A DNA stretch of 64,000 bases, from assembly GCA_025331565.1 (NCBI GenBank), contig JAFREQ010000026.1, positions 3,905,501 to 3,969,500 of the forward strand, written 5' to 3'. The translations under genes and the position numbers were made by a program. The number at the start of each line of letters is the position of its first letter. Position 1 is the stretch's first letter. Positions 23,801 to 35,800 of this stretch are shown piece by piece. The notes beneath the pieces are model-generated. The model did no database searches and was not told where the DNA came from. It saw nothing but the letters and a program-made list of their open reading frames with translations. The stretch is from Holacanthus passer (Eukaryota; Chordata; Actinopteri; Pomacanthidae).

Positions 23801-26330
23801 TAAATGACCCCACATACAGTCCTGCTCCGACTGACGTGAGACGTTAAAGCTGGAACTGAATGAATTCAAATGCCTGCAAGAGAGTTCTGGGTTCATGCGT
23901 GTCAGTTCAGAAACTTTCAGGGACCAGGACCACATCTAGTCTGTTCATGCCTTCAGCTGTCTACTCACTGCTGCTCTCAGGGTTGAGGTCCTGCTGCAGG
24001 GCTGCTATGTGTCTGAACCAGCGCAGAGCGTGAACATGTTGTGGATCTGGGGGTCTGTGGAGGAGCTTAAAGGCTTTCTGGTCGGCCTGGGAGGGGCTGA
24101 ACCCAGCCAGGTAGCTGCGTGAGGTTAGGTAGTCATTCAGGGCCACTGCCAGCGCGGCCTCCTCATTTATCTGTAGCAAGAAGCCATACTCAAAGGCTGC
24201 AGAAACAAGAGGGCAAATATTCGCACAGAATTACCAACTACGGCGGAAACAGCCTGAGAAAATACCAACAACAGCAGCATAAGTTTAGTCCGCACAGTGG
24301 GAACCAGTACGATCGGGCTCAGAGCCAAGACCATGGACTGAAATGACTTTATAAAAATGAAGTTTAAACCAAACGGAAATCATGCAGAATAAACGCCACA
24401 AACTCCTGCTGTCCTCATGTTGTCTCTGAAACGGGAGGTTTCTCCTCTCAGTATCAGTTTGTAACTTTAGAGAAGAGTAGATGTGTTGGCTGCCGTGGAC
24501 AGATATAAGACTGCACCCATGAGTGAGAACAGAGAAGCAGATCCATTGTCATTACAGAACAGATGCTGCAACAAATGTCTGACAACAGCGACGAGCGCAA
24601 CCATGACATTTTAGACACGTGTGTAACCTGACATGGTCTTGCAGAGTTAATACGCTCTCTGGCCGTGAGGCTGTGATGCCGGGTGGCGTGAGGGTGGTGT
24701 GAGGGTGGTGTGATGGTGGCGTGAGGGTGGCGTGATGGCGGCGTGAGGGCAGTGTGATGGCGGCGTGAGGGCGGTGTGAGGGTGGGAGCAGGACAGGAAG
24801 CAGCAGGGAGGTGACACTACAGGGGAAAATTACTCTAAATGAGATTTTACTGAAAACACATATAAACAAATAAAAATAATGAAAAATATACAAACTAAAG
24901 GATAAAGCTCCAAAATGATGCTCTGCCCCCTCAAATAACAATCCTCCATCCATGCGTCTGTGTGACACACTGTTCCCAGAAATGACCTCGACTGAGAGTG
25001 AAAGTGAAGTCGATAGGATGAGTTTTCAAACAACAACTAAGAAGAAGTCAAACAGAAACTAACATGTATTTTCTCCATCTACGCATGACGCATTAAAGAC
25101 TAAAAATGAAACAAAGTCAAAGAGAAACTGGCTCAAACAAACAAAACCACAAAAGGGGATTAATGAGGTCCGAGCACAAAGTGACAAATGGAAGGAGAAA
25201 GATGGAAAAAGGAGAAATGAGACACTCTTTGTCTTTGTGATCTTGAATTAAAATACTAAAAAAAAAATTGATATGAGTGCAGTTATTGGACAGACACACG
25301 GCTTCTAAACCCTCAGCAACATGTGTGAACACAGCAGAGTGAAATGGAGAAGCAAAGGTCCAACAAAGTTCCCAAACCAGTTCCATAGACTCTATTGTCC
25401 AGGTGATGAGTGTGTCACAGCTCAGGAAGCTCAGAGAGATGAACTGACTTTGCTTTCATAGACTGTCTCATAATAACAATAAGAAGAACAATAATAATAC
25501 TGACTTTAATAATGACTTTTGAACCTTAAACAAAATTATATAGACGAGAATAAAAAAGTGAAAATTGTCAAATAGAAACTTAACAGGTCAAACTAAACTG
25601 AGCAAAAGTGAAAGTAAAAAGAAATCACAAAATATATTAAAATTAAATGGATATAATTGAAGAAACTGTTCCCTGGAAACATCCACAGTCCACCAACAGG
25701 TAAAGTAACACCTGTCCAGGTGTGAAGCAGCTGTTAGAACCTGACAGAGATGAAGACCAGCTGCAGCAGTTCAGGACTCATAGGAACTGAATAGACTCTC
25801 TTGATTTCAGACTGATTGTCAGATTTATGGTTTTATGTTCATAACACACATGAGATAAACAAACTGGGACAGTTCACTGATTAGCTTTAACTCATTTAGT
25901 GTCCATTCATCACAGTGAGTCACACGATGTGTTGACAGAACTCGCCAAAGCAAACTCCATTCAAATTTCTTAAGCAGCTATAACACTTCAATTGTAAAAT
26001 GTAAATGTCTCCGTTAAAGTCAGAGACGCTGTCGAATCGTTTCCCTCCGTGTCTTTGCTGATAAATTCAGCTTCATTAACTATGAGTTAAAAAGGCTGTT
26101 TTTTGAAGGGAGTTCTGCCTGTGACTCACTAACCGGTTTCAGCTAAGCGGCTCTGCAGCCTCAGAGAGCTAACAGAGCTAACAGCGCTAACGTTAGCTTG
26201 TTGGCTGTGACAGTTCGTTAAAACACATTAAACCGAGCTGTCAAAGCCATTTTATGTGTTTTAAACCCACGTGTCTATGAGGTGAAAGTTAGCCTTTGTT
26301 CACTGTACCTGGCTCTGCTGAGGTCGACAT
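14822..26330 (-). CDS. cars1: Cysteinyl-tRNA synthetase, cytoplasmic
   Basis: Twenty-three exons run from the ATG at 26330 (MSTSAEP) to a stop at 14822, giving about 817 residues (the human long form has 831). Exon 2 (23969-24196) encodes a GST-C-like domain (LNDYLTSRSYLAGFSPSQAD). Exons 3-8 start the class I catalytic core: [20 protein letters not shown] carries the HIGH-type signature HMGHA, then MNITDIDDK. Exon 12 has GWHIECSAMAG and GGGFDLRFPHHDNELAQSE, with zinc-site residues. Exon 13 (18861-18990) has the KMSKS loop. Exons 14-18 form the helical anticodon-binding domain. Exons 20-21 are a Lys/Glu-rich segment, and exon 23 (14822-14950) ends ...NQNGN. The enzyme charges tRNA-Cys in the cytosol. 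Exon 2 is 228 bases, flanked by phase-1 introns, so it can be skipped in frame. Exon 3 appears to use an AAAG acceptor at 22808 because the more obvious TTTCAG would break the frame. It is divergent from pex16. Confidence 0.96.
16290..16450. repeat. Interspersed repeat in cars1 intron 17
   Basis: GCACTTTTCTAGTCTTCATA followed by CTCGAAGCGCTTCACA and CCCATTCACAC is a pattern I recall from a widespread fish repeat of LINE- or SINE-tail type. It lies in the cars1 intron between exons at 16505-16573 and 16132-16213 and does not affect coding. Confidence 0.5.
20441..20748 (-). pseudogene. Duplicated fragment of the cars1 KMSKS exon and its downstream intron
   Basis: This 308-base block is nearly identical to 18604-18905, apart from several small indels and substitutions. 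The source block contains 302 bases: intron 13 sequence plus the last part of exon 13. The copy therefore carries about 46 bases of the 3' end of that exon with an intact splice donor, but it lacks the acceptor and the KMSKS codons. It sits in the intron between exons at 21169-21318 and 20194-20334, upstream of its source in the transcript. Imperfect direct repeats of about 26 bases (20421-20446 and 20789-20814) flank it. It cannot be a functional exon as it stands. Confidence 0.9.
24684..24787. repeat. G-rich minisatellite in cars1 intron 2
   Basis: About 100 bases of imperfect 9-base units of the type GGTGTGAGG / GGCGTGATG. The purine-rich strand lies on the plus strand. It lies in the large cars1 intron between exons 2 and 3. 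Confidence 0.85.
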
Positions 26331-26616
26331 CGCTGCAGGTCTGGATGGTTTGATGCTGATGCAACAATAACGTGCACGGAAGAAGCGCTAAATGCTAAAT
26401 GCTAACAGTCGGAAGCGGAACCAATGTGTTTGAAGCGAGAGCGCGCGGGGACGGAAATAAGCGACGGTCCGTCCACGCGGAAGTTTGTTTGGTTCTGCAG
26501 GTGGAAGAAAGTCCGATGTGTTTGAAACTAACTTCTCAATATACAGCCGGAATATCCTGAACACGGTGGCTAAATGAAGAGAGTGCTTTTTTATCGTGCG
26601 TTCATTTGAAGCCGAC
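26331..26616. promoter_or_regulatory. Shared divergent promoter of cars1 and pex16
   Basis: Only 286 bases separate the two start codons, which point away from each other. The interval has many GGAA (ETS-type) cores such as CGGAAGCGGAACC, ACGGAAG and GCGGAAG, one CCAAT near 26421 and no TATA box. This is the usual composition of a bidirectional housekeeping promoter. Both genes should be broadly expressed from it. Confidence 0.7.
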
Positions 26617-29600
26617 ATGTCTCATTTTAAGCAGCACATCGACAAACTGAGCGGCTTCTATCGTCGTTACACCGAGTATGTGAGGAGGAATCCAGCTGCC
26701 ACCGCACAGCTGGAGAGCACCGTGAGGACTCTGTCCTACCTGATCGCAGGTCAGTCACAACACACCTGAGCTCATGTCAGTGAAATGTTGAACTGCAGGT
26801 AACTCGGCTGACCCGAGATCAGTTTCGTTTTGGCTGAAGAAAACGGGACAGAAGCTGCTGCACTGAATTATTGGCTCTTGTTTTGCAGGTCGATTTGCAG
26901 ATTCCCATGAAATATCTGAACTAGGTAAGAAAAGTTAAGGCTCAATAAATCTGTTGTTTGCAGGTCAGTACTTTCTTTCATTCACACTTTATCTCAGTGC
27001 CAACTTCTATATCAGCTGGTGAATAAGAAGAAGTTGTTGTACAGAGATTTCAGTTTCACCCGAAAGTTTGTTTTTCAGCTGCAAAATGTTTCACTCATAT
27101 TACTCATAATACACATCACCCAAACACATCTTTATTGGTTGATTTTCATATAAATATCTTATATTAATTCATCAACAACTACTTGAAAAATAATTTAAAG
27201 TTAATTAAAACAAAAATGTCTGTTTCATGCCTCTCAAACACCAGAATTGGTCGTTGATCATTAATATGAAATATTTTGGGGTTTGGGGCTGATTTTCAGA
27301 CTAAACAAGCAAATTGAAGACGTCACCTTTGACTCTGAGAAATCTGACATTTTATACATTAAACTATCAGAAAAATAATAGACAGATTAACTGATAGTTA
27401 GTTTCAGCCTTGATAATGATAACCAAAGCATCTTTCATCTTTTTCTTTTCCTCATAAACACATCGATTGTAGTGTCGTTAGTTTCCAGTACTTTATCCAA
27501 CAAGATAGTAAAAGTAGATAATAACACTAATGCACAATGAATGGTACGTGATCTATACGTTAATCTAAACTCCATCTTCATGGCTGTGTGTCTCTCTCAG
27601 TGTACTCGGCCTCCAACCTCCTGGTGCTGTTCAATGACAGTATTCTGCGCAAAGGGCTGAGATGTGCCTTCCCTGTGGTGAGCAACCGCTAGATAGTTTT
27701 TCCCATAATCTCACATTTCATTCACAGAGAACTAAAATGCTTGCTGCATTTTTATAAAGGCCAGTAGGATCATACACGACAGCCTCAGTCTCTGTTACAC
27801 AAGCAGAAAAACAGGGGAGAGAGATGATGACCGACTAATACATCAGCTTTAGGCCAAAAAGGGTCAATATTTTTACCAGATTGCATTTTTTCAAGCTTTT
27901 TCTGGTTTAAACCAATGTAACCTATCAAAAACAGAAATCCTGCTAGAACTTGAGTTAAAGTTGAAAAGATAAATGTTGGAGCTCTGTGCCAAGCAGAGCC
28001 GTTTCTGACTAGCTGGCCTTATATCTGATGATGAGCCTGTAAAATCTGTGATATCTTCCCAATCTGTCAACACACAGCGACGGCTCCTTGATCTTATAGA
28101 TATGACTTGTAGAGAAAACTGGGGAAAAATCCAAACGATTTTATCCTGGGAACAAATTATCACTGTAAGTTTCCTTCAGATCATCTCTGATCTGCTAATT
28201 ATTTGGGTTCTGGGGGGAAAGGGTGGGTGGTGCCGGAGATTTGTGTGGTTTATAAGATAAGATATACCTTTATTCATAGAAAGGATGGATGGAGGGAGGG
28301 AGGGGTGTAATATAGATGCTCTCATTGTTTGTTTGTCTTCTTGTGCTCGTGCTGTAGACTGAGAGTCAGAGCGCTGACTCGTGTGTTTTGCTGTGTTCAG
28401 TCTCTCTCCCAGCAGAGACTCCTCACCTGGTTGTCCGTGCTGGAGTATGTGGAGGTTTTTCTGGAGATGGGAGCCTGCAAGCTGTGGGGTGAAGTTGGCC
28501 GCTGGCTGGTGATCGGACTCATTCAGATTTTTAAGTATGGTTTCTTGTTCTTGTGACCTGAAGTAGAATTTGAAATGTTATTTTTCAAATTTTCATTATG
28601 TAAAGGTATTCTATGCAGGATTTTCCAAAAAAAACAATGTTTAGACTCATGCAAAATTCCTCTCAGTCGTTCCCTGTCTGCTCTCCTGTCTTTGATCCTC
28701 AGGGCAGTTTTTCGCATTGTGCTTCTTCTGTGGTACAAATCTGGCATCCAAACTTCACCTCCCATAATCCCTCTGGACAGAGGTGCAGAGTTTGTCGGTG
28801 AAGGTCAGTTATCCTCTCTTCTCACTCCCTTCCAGAGAACAGCCAGATATGTTGCGTGTATAAGGAGTGAATGAGATTGTTTCCTTCCTCTTCTGCACAG
28901 ATGACAGTAACAGGGAGCAGCAGGATGACCCCTGCTTTGTGGGTCAGAGGTCAGGACGGGTCATTAGGCCTCTGGGCAGCGGTAAGACTCTTAAAAACTC
29001 TTTTTTATTCTTTTTCAATAAATGACTTTCACTAGAGGATTTTTCACTGTCACTGGTAAACTTGTCCATCTCTTCGCCTCTTTTCGTCTCTGTCGCGCTC
29101 CAGCTCCCTCCCTGCAGGCCCGGATGTGGGGAGCACCGAGTCAGAGGACGAGGAGGAGCAGTTTAAATGGGCAGAAGCTCCAAAGCAAACCAACACACCT
29201 GGGCCTTCAGGAGACCATCGCTGAGTGTGTGTACATCGGACGGCCCCTCATACACTGTATCCTTGAGATCGTTCGAGGTGTGACACAGATTACCCCTAAA
29301 CAAACAAAAACAGAATGATCTGTAGTCTTTTTAAAGACAAAGTGAAGAAAAGAGACATTGTTAGTTATCAGATTCCATTATTTTTGCCCTCTAATTTGTG
29401 CTAGCGGAGACCTTTGTATTTGACAGTTTGTCCTTAAAGCAAACCTCCCTGACGGCAGTACTCTGTCTTGGACTCTGTGGAAAACAGTCCTGGAAGCCGT
29501 GGCTTGTCTCTGGAGGCCTTGAACTTTCCAGGTATGTAAGCTCCTCCTTTCTTTTTCCGCAGTCTGGAGACGAGCTGCTTGCTTTGTCTGAAGACATTCA

Positions 29601-30388
29601 TCTGAGTCATTCAGGATCTCATTCTCCAGCTTGTGCCTCAACAAAATCACACTTTGAGAAGTTATTTCAGTTATTTGTCCTTTTTTTTAGCTTTGCTGTG
29701 CTCAGCGATACAAAATTTCAAAATCGATGGGAGAGAGCTGAGATGAGGAGGAGAACCTTTCTGTTGCTGTACTACCTTCTTCGTTCACCCTTCTATGACA
29801 AATACTCAGAGTAAGTATCTCATTATCAGTGCTTATTTTCAACGTATAATTAGTTGACTTTTTTTTTTAACTAACCAATTTACTGTTTGGTCTATAAGAA
29901 GTCAGAAAATTTGGACAAATGCCCCATATTCAATTTACAATTATATTAAATGGGAAAAGAGGAATTGTTGCAGCGCCTATATGAAATACACCAGTTGTGC
30001 AAGACTTAATGCATTTTTGAAACGTGTGAAATCGCTGTACTTGTGTTTTAACAGTTGTGGCTGTGTTTCTTTATCTGCAGGGAAAAGATTCTCTTTCTGC
30101 TCAGACTTCTGGCTGATCATATTCCAGGAATTGGCCTTCTAGCACGTAAGTACTGTGGTCATGTCTGCTCCATGATGCCGACCTCTACATATGAGCCCTT
30201 ATTTACATCGGCATCATTTGGTTTATTCAATGTCTGCCCATTTTTACTTTTCTGATATTACAAATTGTGCCACTCTCATTATCAGTTCATAACATACTGG
30301 TGCTTGTTTTGATCCTGTTGTCTGTTCAGGCCCTCTGATGGATTACCTCCCTACCTGGCAGAAGATTTACTTCTACAACTGGGGGTAA
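26617..30388 (+). CDS. pex16: Peroxisomal membrane biogenesis protein PEX16
   Basis: Eleven exons (26617-26749, 26889-26924, 27601-27677, 28401-28534, 28703-28803, 28901-28981, 29104-29256, 29459-29531, 29691-29810, 30081-30145, 30330-30388) give 343 residues (human 336). The reading starts MSHFKQHIDKLSGFYRRYTE and ends PLMDYLPTWQKIYFYNWG, which closely matches vertebrate PEX16. Hydrophobic segments lie in LLTWLSVLEYVEVFLEMG and AVFRIVLLLWYKSG. SWKPWLVSGGLELS and RRRTFLLLYYLLRSPFYDKYSE are further family blocks. From family knowledge, PEX16 is an integral membrane protein that recruits PEX3 and helps form peroxisomal membranes from the ER. All introns have GT/AG ends. A polyadenylation signal follows at 30597. 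It shares its promoter with cars1. Confidence 0.96.
27147..27413. repeat. MITE-like interspersed repeat, copy 2 (pex16 intron 2)
   Basis: Degenerate copy of the element at 13795: internal TGACATTTTATACATTAAAC and terminal TAATAGACAGATTAACTGAT followed by GTTTCAGCC. It lies in the intron between pex16 exons 2 and 3. Confidence 0.45.
28252..28292. repeat. Fragment of a GATAA-tailed retroelement 3' end
   Basis: TAAGATAAGATATACCTTTATTCAT-type sequence, which is the same motif as the fuller copies at 52749 and 53818. It lies in pex16 intron 3. Confidence 0.4.
29838..29985. repeat. MITE-like interspersed repeat, copy 3 (pex16 intron 9)
   Basis: TAATTAGTTGAC ... TTTGGTCTATAAGAAGTCAG ... TTGTTGCAGCGCC matches the same repeat family as 13795 and 46165, in the intron between pex16 exons 9 and 10. 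Confidence 0.45.
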
Positions 30389-30596
30389 AACCTGCTGGAC
30401 GTACGCTGATCTTTGATGTTTGCAAGTCAACAAGGCGGCAGAGAGAAGGGAACGGTCAGGCCCGGGGGCAGAGACACAATCACCATAATTCCCCAAAAAT
30501 GAGTCAAAATGATGAAGAAATGATGGCCACTGCTGACAGACAGCGAGGACCTTCTTAGTAACAAAACTGATTTTAGATTTAGAAGTCTAATTCAGA

Positions 30597-30602
30597 AATA
30601 AA
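30597..30602 (+). terminator. Polyadenylation signal of pex16
   Basis: AATAAA about 210 bases after the pex16 stop codon. Confidence 0.65.
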
Positions 30603-32855
30603 TTATTATTGTGACATTATTTTTAGTAAGCAGCAAACAGATTTTGTTTTCTGACCTTCGTTTAGACACTACAAAGCACTGGTTTGATTAATGCTGAAGA
30701 ATGCTGAAGTTCATTCTTGGAGTTCATGATTTATGCCATTGTTGATTTGCATTGACAGTTTCTATGTGACTGAAGATTTTTGTGAGCAGTGTTATCGTTT
30801 CATTCCATTCTTATGAAGAGTCCCTGCAGTGATGTATCTGCCAAAGTAAGCAGCATTGTTTGTCAAGGAAAGGTGTCAGCAGTTTGCTGCAGGGCAGAAA
30901 TCCTTCAAGAGACGTCTTAAAATGAAGCAGCAATGACTGAGAAGCACACAAGTCGAGTGAAAAAATCTCAAAACCTTATTTCCACCAGCAGGCTGTTCCA
31001 CAGTTCTTGACTCAATGTGGGAGTTTTCATGCAGAAAAGACTGAACACACAAACAGCTGAGCTCCTGTAAAATACCAGTGGAAGCAGATTCAAGTTAAAC
31101 ATCATGAAAACCGAGTCAATGACCAGAACACAGCAGAGGTTTTCAATCTTTATTAACATACTGAATAAGTTTCTTTTTGTAGCCTACAAATAAATATTTG
31201 TTTCATCCTCTCAGTCCAGATGTTTGTTACTTTTTGGAGAGTTTATCATGGGTGGGACATACACAGGCATGGCCACGCTAGGAAAAATATGACACTCTGA
31301 TCTATCAAAGAAAATTACAAACTGGGTTCCAGACCTCGTAATTACATGGACAGTTCTTTCAAATAGTTGTTGAATGTCAAGTCTGCCAAGAACATAAAGG
31401 TGTGGGTACTGTGGGTTTGAGATGAGCTGTATCACAATCTGGTCAGAGAGACTCTGATACATGTCAGCTATCACACCACACTAAATAAGTCTGTTTGATT
31501 TTTATCACAGACGTTCATACGAGACTGATTTTGTTCTATTGCATGTCACCTTCCCCTGGAAATTCATTTGTCAACTAAACAGTCCCAAAGACGAATCATT
31601 TTTCTCACCATCATCAGTTATAGGCACAACCATTGTAATGTGGTTTACACCATGAATGTCAGGAATATTTTTCAATGGCCAACAAGCCTGAAAGTATACA
31701 GATAAAAATGTAAACTGAAGACATGAGCCTTCCAAAGTAAAAAGCTTAACTGCTGAGAGAACAAAAGGCAGCACAGCGTCAAAATGTCTTGCTTTTCAGA
31801 GGTGAGGTGCATCAAGGCAGACTTCAGATTCAACCAGCAACACACTGAAGTGAAGCTTCTACGAAGGTCATAAAATGGAGATGCATAGATGGAAACAGTA
31901 TCAGTTTTATGAGCTGGGACTTGTTCTATCTGACGTCTGTATCAAAACTGACACTTCTTGCTCATTTGATGTGTCTGTTTGGTTTCATCTCCAATTAAAA
32001 TCCAATTCCCCTGCACTGTGTCTCTTTTTGTTGGAACACACGACCAAGCCGGAGGTACAGTAGTTGTCTCTGCGGTCATGTGCTCCCTTGATTGAACCAT
32101 TTTTAAAAAGACAGATAATAAATAACCGTAGCAGCAAGGACATCAAATATTTGATGCTCTGATGTTTTAGAATATATATGTTCACCCAGACAGAAACGCT
32201 TAATTCCAAGCTCACAAATCGTCAGAAATTGTCAAGACAGTTGGCTGTCAGTGCTTTATGTGAGTGAAAAAAATTAACCTCTGAACAAAGTCTACTGTAA
32301 GTGAACAGCAGTGAATCAAACACTGAATGCAAACAGAACAGTGGATTCTTGTTCAAATTAACACGGAAAGTTGAAAATATATCCTGCACCTTTAATATCA
32401 CAATAAAACAAAACCAAAAAAAAGACTTAAACATGAAGTACTTTATAATATGAATCAAAAACAACACTTTGATTTATGTATAAGGAATAAAATATAGTAG
32501 AATTAGCTCTGATGTCATTTTGAAAACTAAGACCAAAAAATTCTCGACAGTAAATCACAACATAACTCTTGGTCTAGAAAAGATTACACCCTTTGATGGT
32601 TTCCTTTATGAAAATAAAACTCAAGAGTCTGCAAATGAGAATGAGAGAAGAAAATACTGTCTCACTCCTGTAAAATTGTCTCTAGAAGAGGACGGGCGAG
32701 AATTTCTTTGCCCCATGCAAACCTTTCTGCTTCCCGTCTCCCGCTTGTCCATCTACTCCGCCAAAATGCTCGTGTCAGTGAGGAGGCTGGTCGGCTCTAC
32801 ACAGGCGTTAGTTAGTATGTCTTCCCACAGGTTGGTGCTCGTCACTCAGGGCTGA
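30603..32855. other. Convergent intergenic, probably mostly arfgap2 3' untranslated region
   Basis: pex16 (+) and arfgap2 (-) converge here. A minus-strand AATAAA at about 31149-31154 could end an arfgap2 3' untranslated region of roughly 1.7 kb. An 87-codon minus-strand open frame at 31211-31474 has no recognisable domain or splice context, and I do not call it a gene. Confidence 0.45.
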
Positions 32856-35800
32856 TCAGTAGGAGCCGTAGCGATCCTGAGAAAACATTACAAAATGAGC
32901 AAACATCTGTCGAGGAGCCAGATGTTGAATCATGTCCCGACAATGTCGAGAACAACTCGGTGTCCAGATGACCGATGTCTCACCTGGATTGTATTCATGA
33001 CACCGTTGGCGAGGACGGCCATCTTGCCCGCTACAGTCTTCACTCCTTGCTTGAACTGTGCGATGTCCGGGCCAGAGGGGAGCACGCTGTCAAAGCCTGA
33101 AGCCCTCCCTGAGAGGAAGGAGCACAAAAATCTTCATCAGCATTTAGTGTCACACATATGCCATAGCTCATCCTGTTCGAGTAACTTTAGCAAAAATCTA
33201 AAGTTTTAGGAAATTTTTTTTTTTTTTTTTTTTTAACTAAAATGAACAGCTCAGAGATAAAGGTTAATGTCAAGTACCACAGAAATGGAATCACTAATTA
33301 CTGTGGTCTTTTCTGAGTTAGTGCAGGGATTTTCTGACATTAAGAAAAGCAGAGGACGATGCCAGCACACACATAAACAAACAGGTTTTACCTTTATGGT
33401 CACTGCCATCCCCAAACAGGTCCGCTGAACTGATGGAGGTGCTTCCAGACATGTTCTCCAGTCTTGTCTTTGCGTCATACTGAGAGAAGAAGAAACGAAA
33501 GTCAACACCTAGGTACTAACAGTGCACAGTTAAACTGGAGGATTTATAGCTTTAAATACACAGTTGCCAATAAGTTGATTTTGAATATAAGCTTGAATTT
33601 GTACCAATGTGTCACATGAGGTTTCTCACCTCTGCACTGCTCTCCCGACCAAAGAACATGTCCGAAGAAATTGCCTTTGCATTTGCAAACTTCTGTCTGG
33701 CCTCGCTCGACTCTGACACTGGAGCTGACACCTCAGCTTTTCTTCTGCTGGGAAGTCTGGATGAAATACAACACACACAACACACTCTGAGTTTCTTAAG
33801 GAATAAATATGAAAGACAGAGTGAGTGTGAGCACAAATATCTGCGTAGATACCTCTCTCCAATTGGCTGAATACTAGAGATGGTGACCTCTTCTTTGGGG
33901 TCCTCTTTCTCCAGAGCCCAGGAGGTGGTAAAGGAGGCGGTCCCTCCCTCGGTATCCCACCGAGATCCAAAACTGTCTCCCACTGTAAACGGGTTGTCCT
34001 TGTATCTGAAACATCAAGCACGGCAGTTGAATAACAAGTTCCCGCTGACCCAGCACGTCCATTCAGCTTTCTCTACTCACATCTTCATTTCTGTGGCTAA
34101 AATACAAACTCAAACCGTTGAGTAGGGTTGACTGACTTGAACTGAAGTACATAAATAAGGGGGTGTCATACATACTTTGGGGGTCCAGAGGTGAAACCCG
34201 GCTCATCAAACAGGTCCAGTTTGGAGCGAGAGGAGGACTTAGCTCCCACAGGAGTCTCCTGCTCAATCACCTGCATCTCTGACATCACTGAGTGAGACAC
34301 AGCACTGTAACAGGAAACACACACATTTAGAGATGCTTCTTTGATGATTTCACAAATGACATCATTTAACCTTATGGCTCAATAATGAAAGTTGCTCCTC
34401 TGCAGACAAACCTCAGGGAGACAATCCCCAAACTCTGATCTCTGGATAATAATGAAACAATGTTTGTGTTGTGTTGTTACCTCCTGTTGCCGAAGCCCAT
34501 GCCCAGTCTCTCAGCCTGCTCTCTCTTCTTGCCTTCCAGGTTTTGAAGCTTCTTTTCCTCCACCTTTCTGTCGATCTCCAGCTCTTTGTAAGCCAAACGC
34601 ATCGAGGCCACACTGCAAAAGACAGAATGAGTGACATTACACAACAGAAAAATCAGACTGTTTACAAGGAGCAAATTTTAAGTAATGAACTTAAATAGCT
34701 CAGACATTCTAAATTAATCTTTGAACTGGAATTATCAAAACAATATTTTTATGTAGACCTGCACCAGTGGAAACAAGAGAGATAAGATCATATTTCTGTA
34801 TTTCTTACATGGACTCCTCAGCTTGTTTCTTCGCCTCGGCCGCCTGCTCCTCTCGCAGCTTCTCGGCCACTTGCGCCTGCTTCTCCACCTCCGAGAAACT
34901 CTTACTGCTCACCTTTTGGGCCCCGAGACCTTTCTTTGCACCGAGCTGCATCAGGGAAATGTAGAACACACATTAGTTCCATGTTAGAGTCAGTGTTAGA
35001 TATAAAGCTTAAAGTGCATTGGTCTGAGTGCAACTTGTATCTGTTTAAAGTCTCCTTCACTCAAAAGCATGTTTTGCTTATTGTTCCTTGTCTGTGGCGT
35101 TTGACCTTCACTGTGCAGAGTGATGTATTAACCTCTGCACATATGAGCAGGATTTCTCACAAAAACCTGTGGAAACCTGAAGGTCACATATACTGAAAAC
35201 TGACTTTTCAGATGAAGATCAAAAGTGGTTCAGCAGAACCAGAGATATCAGCTTATTTATTCCACACATTCTTCTTCCTTGTCAAGACCTGGCATCTACA
35301 TTACCCACGATGCAACAACTTTATACAACAAATCCACATATGCAGTCATGCTCCCCAACACCTGTAAACACATTTTGAAGTTCCCTTTTAAGTGGTTGCT
35401 TTTTATAACATCTCCTAAAACAGTAGCTTAGTGGTTTGGTGGAAATATGACTCACCCCTTTTTTGGCAGCCATGGGCTTCTTTTTTCCAATAATGGAAGG
35501 CTTCACATCTGTAACACAAATGACAATCTGTCAATCTGTCTGATCTGTCAATCTGTATGATTTAAGCCAAGCAGGTAAATTAATGACTTTCATTTTGCCA
35601 ACCTGAAAATCAAAGCAAGAAAAACACACCAGCTAAGAAAAAAAGTTAATATGGCAGCAGAACAGCGCGGAGAAGAAACAGCTTTGGTTGGCTTTTATTG
35701 TTAATTCCCAAAACTGCTTACGCTCAGTGAAGGACAGTGAAGTCGGTGCACCACAGCATTTAAAAGAGACCTGGGTTTCACAAAGTCACCTGCCAGACGA

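Noticed and set aside
31211..31474. 87-codon minus-strand frame that looked protein-like
   Set aside because: It lies inside the probable arfgap2 3' untranslated region and has no known domain.
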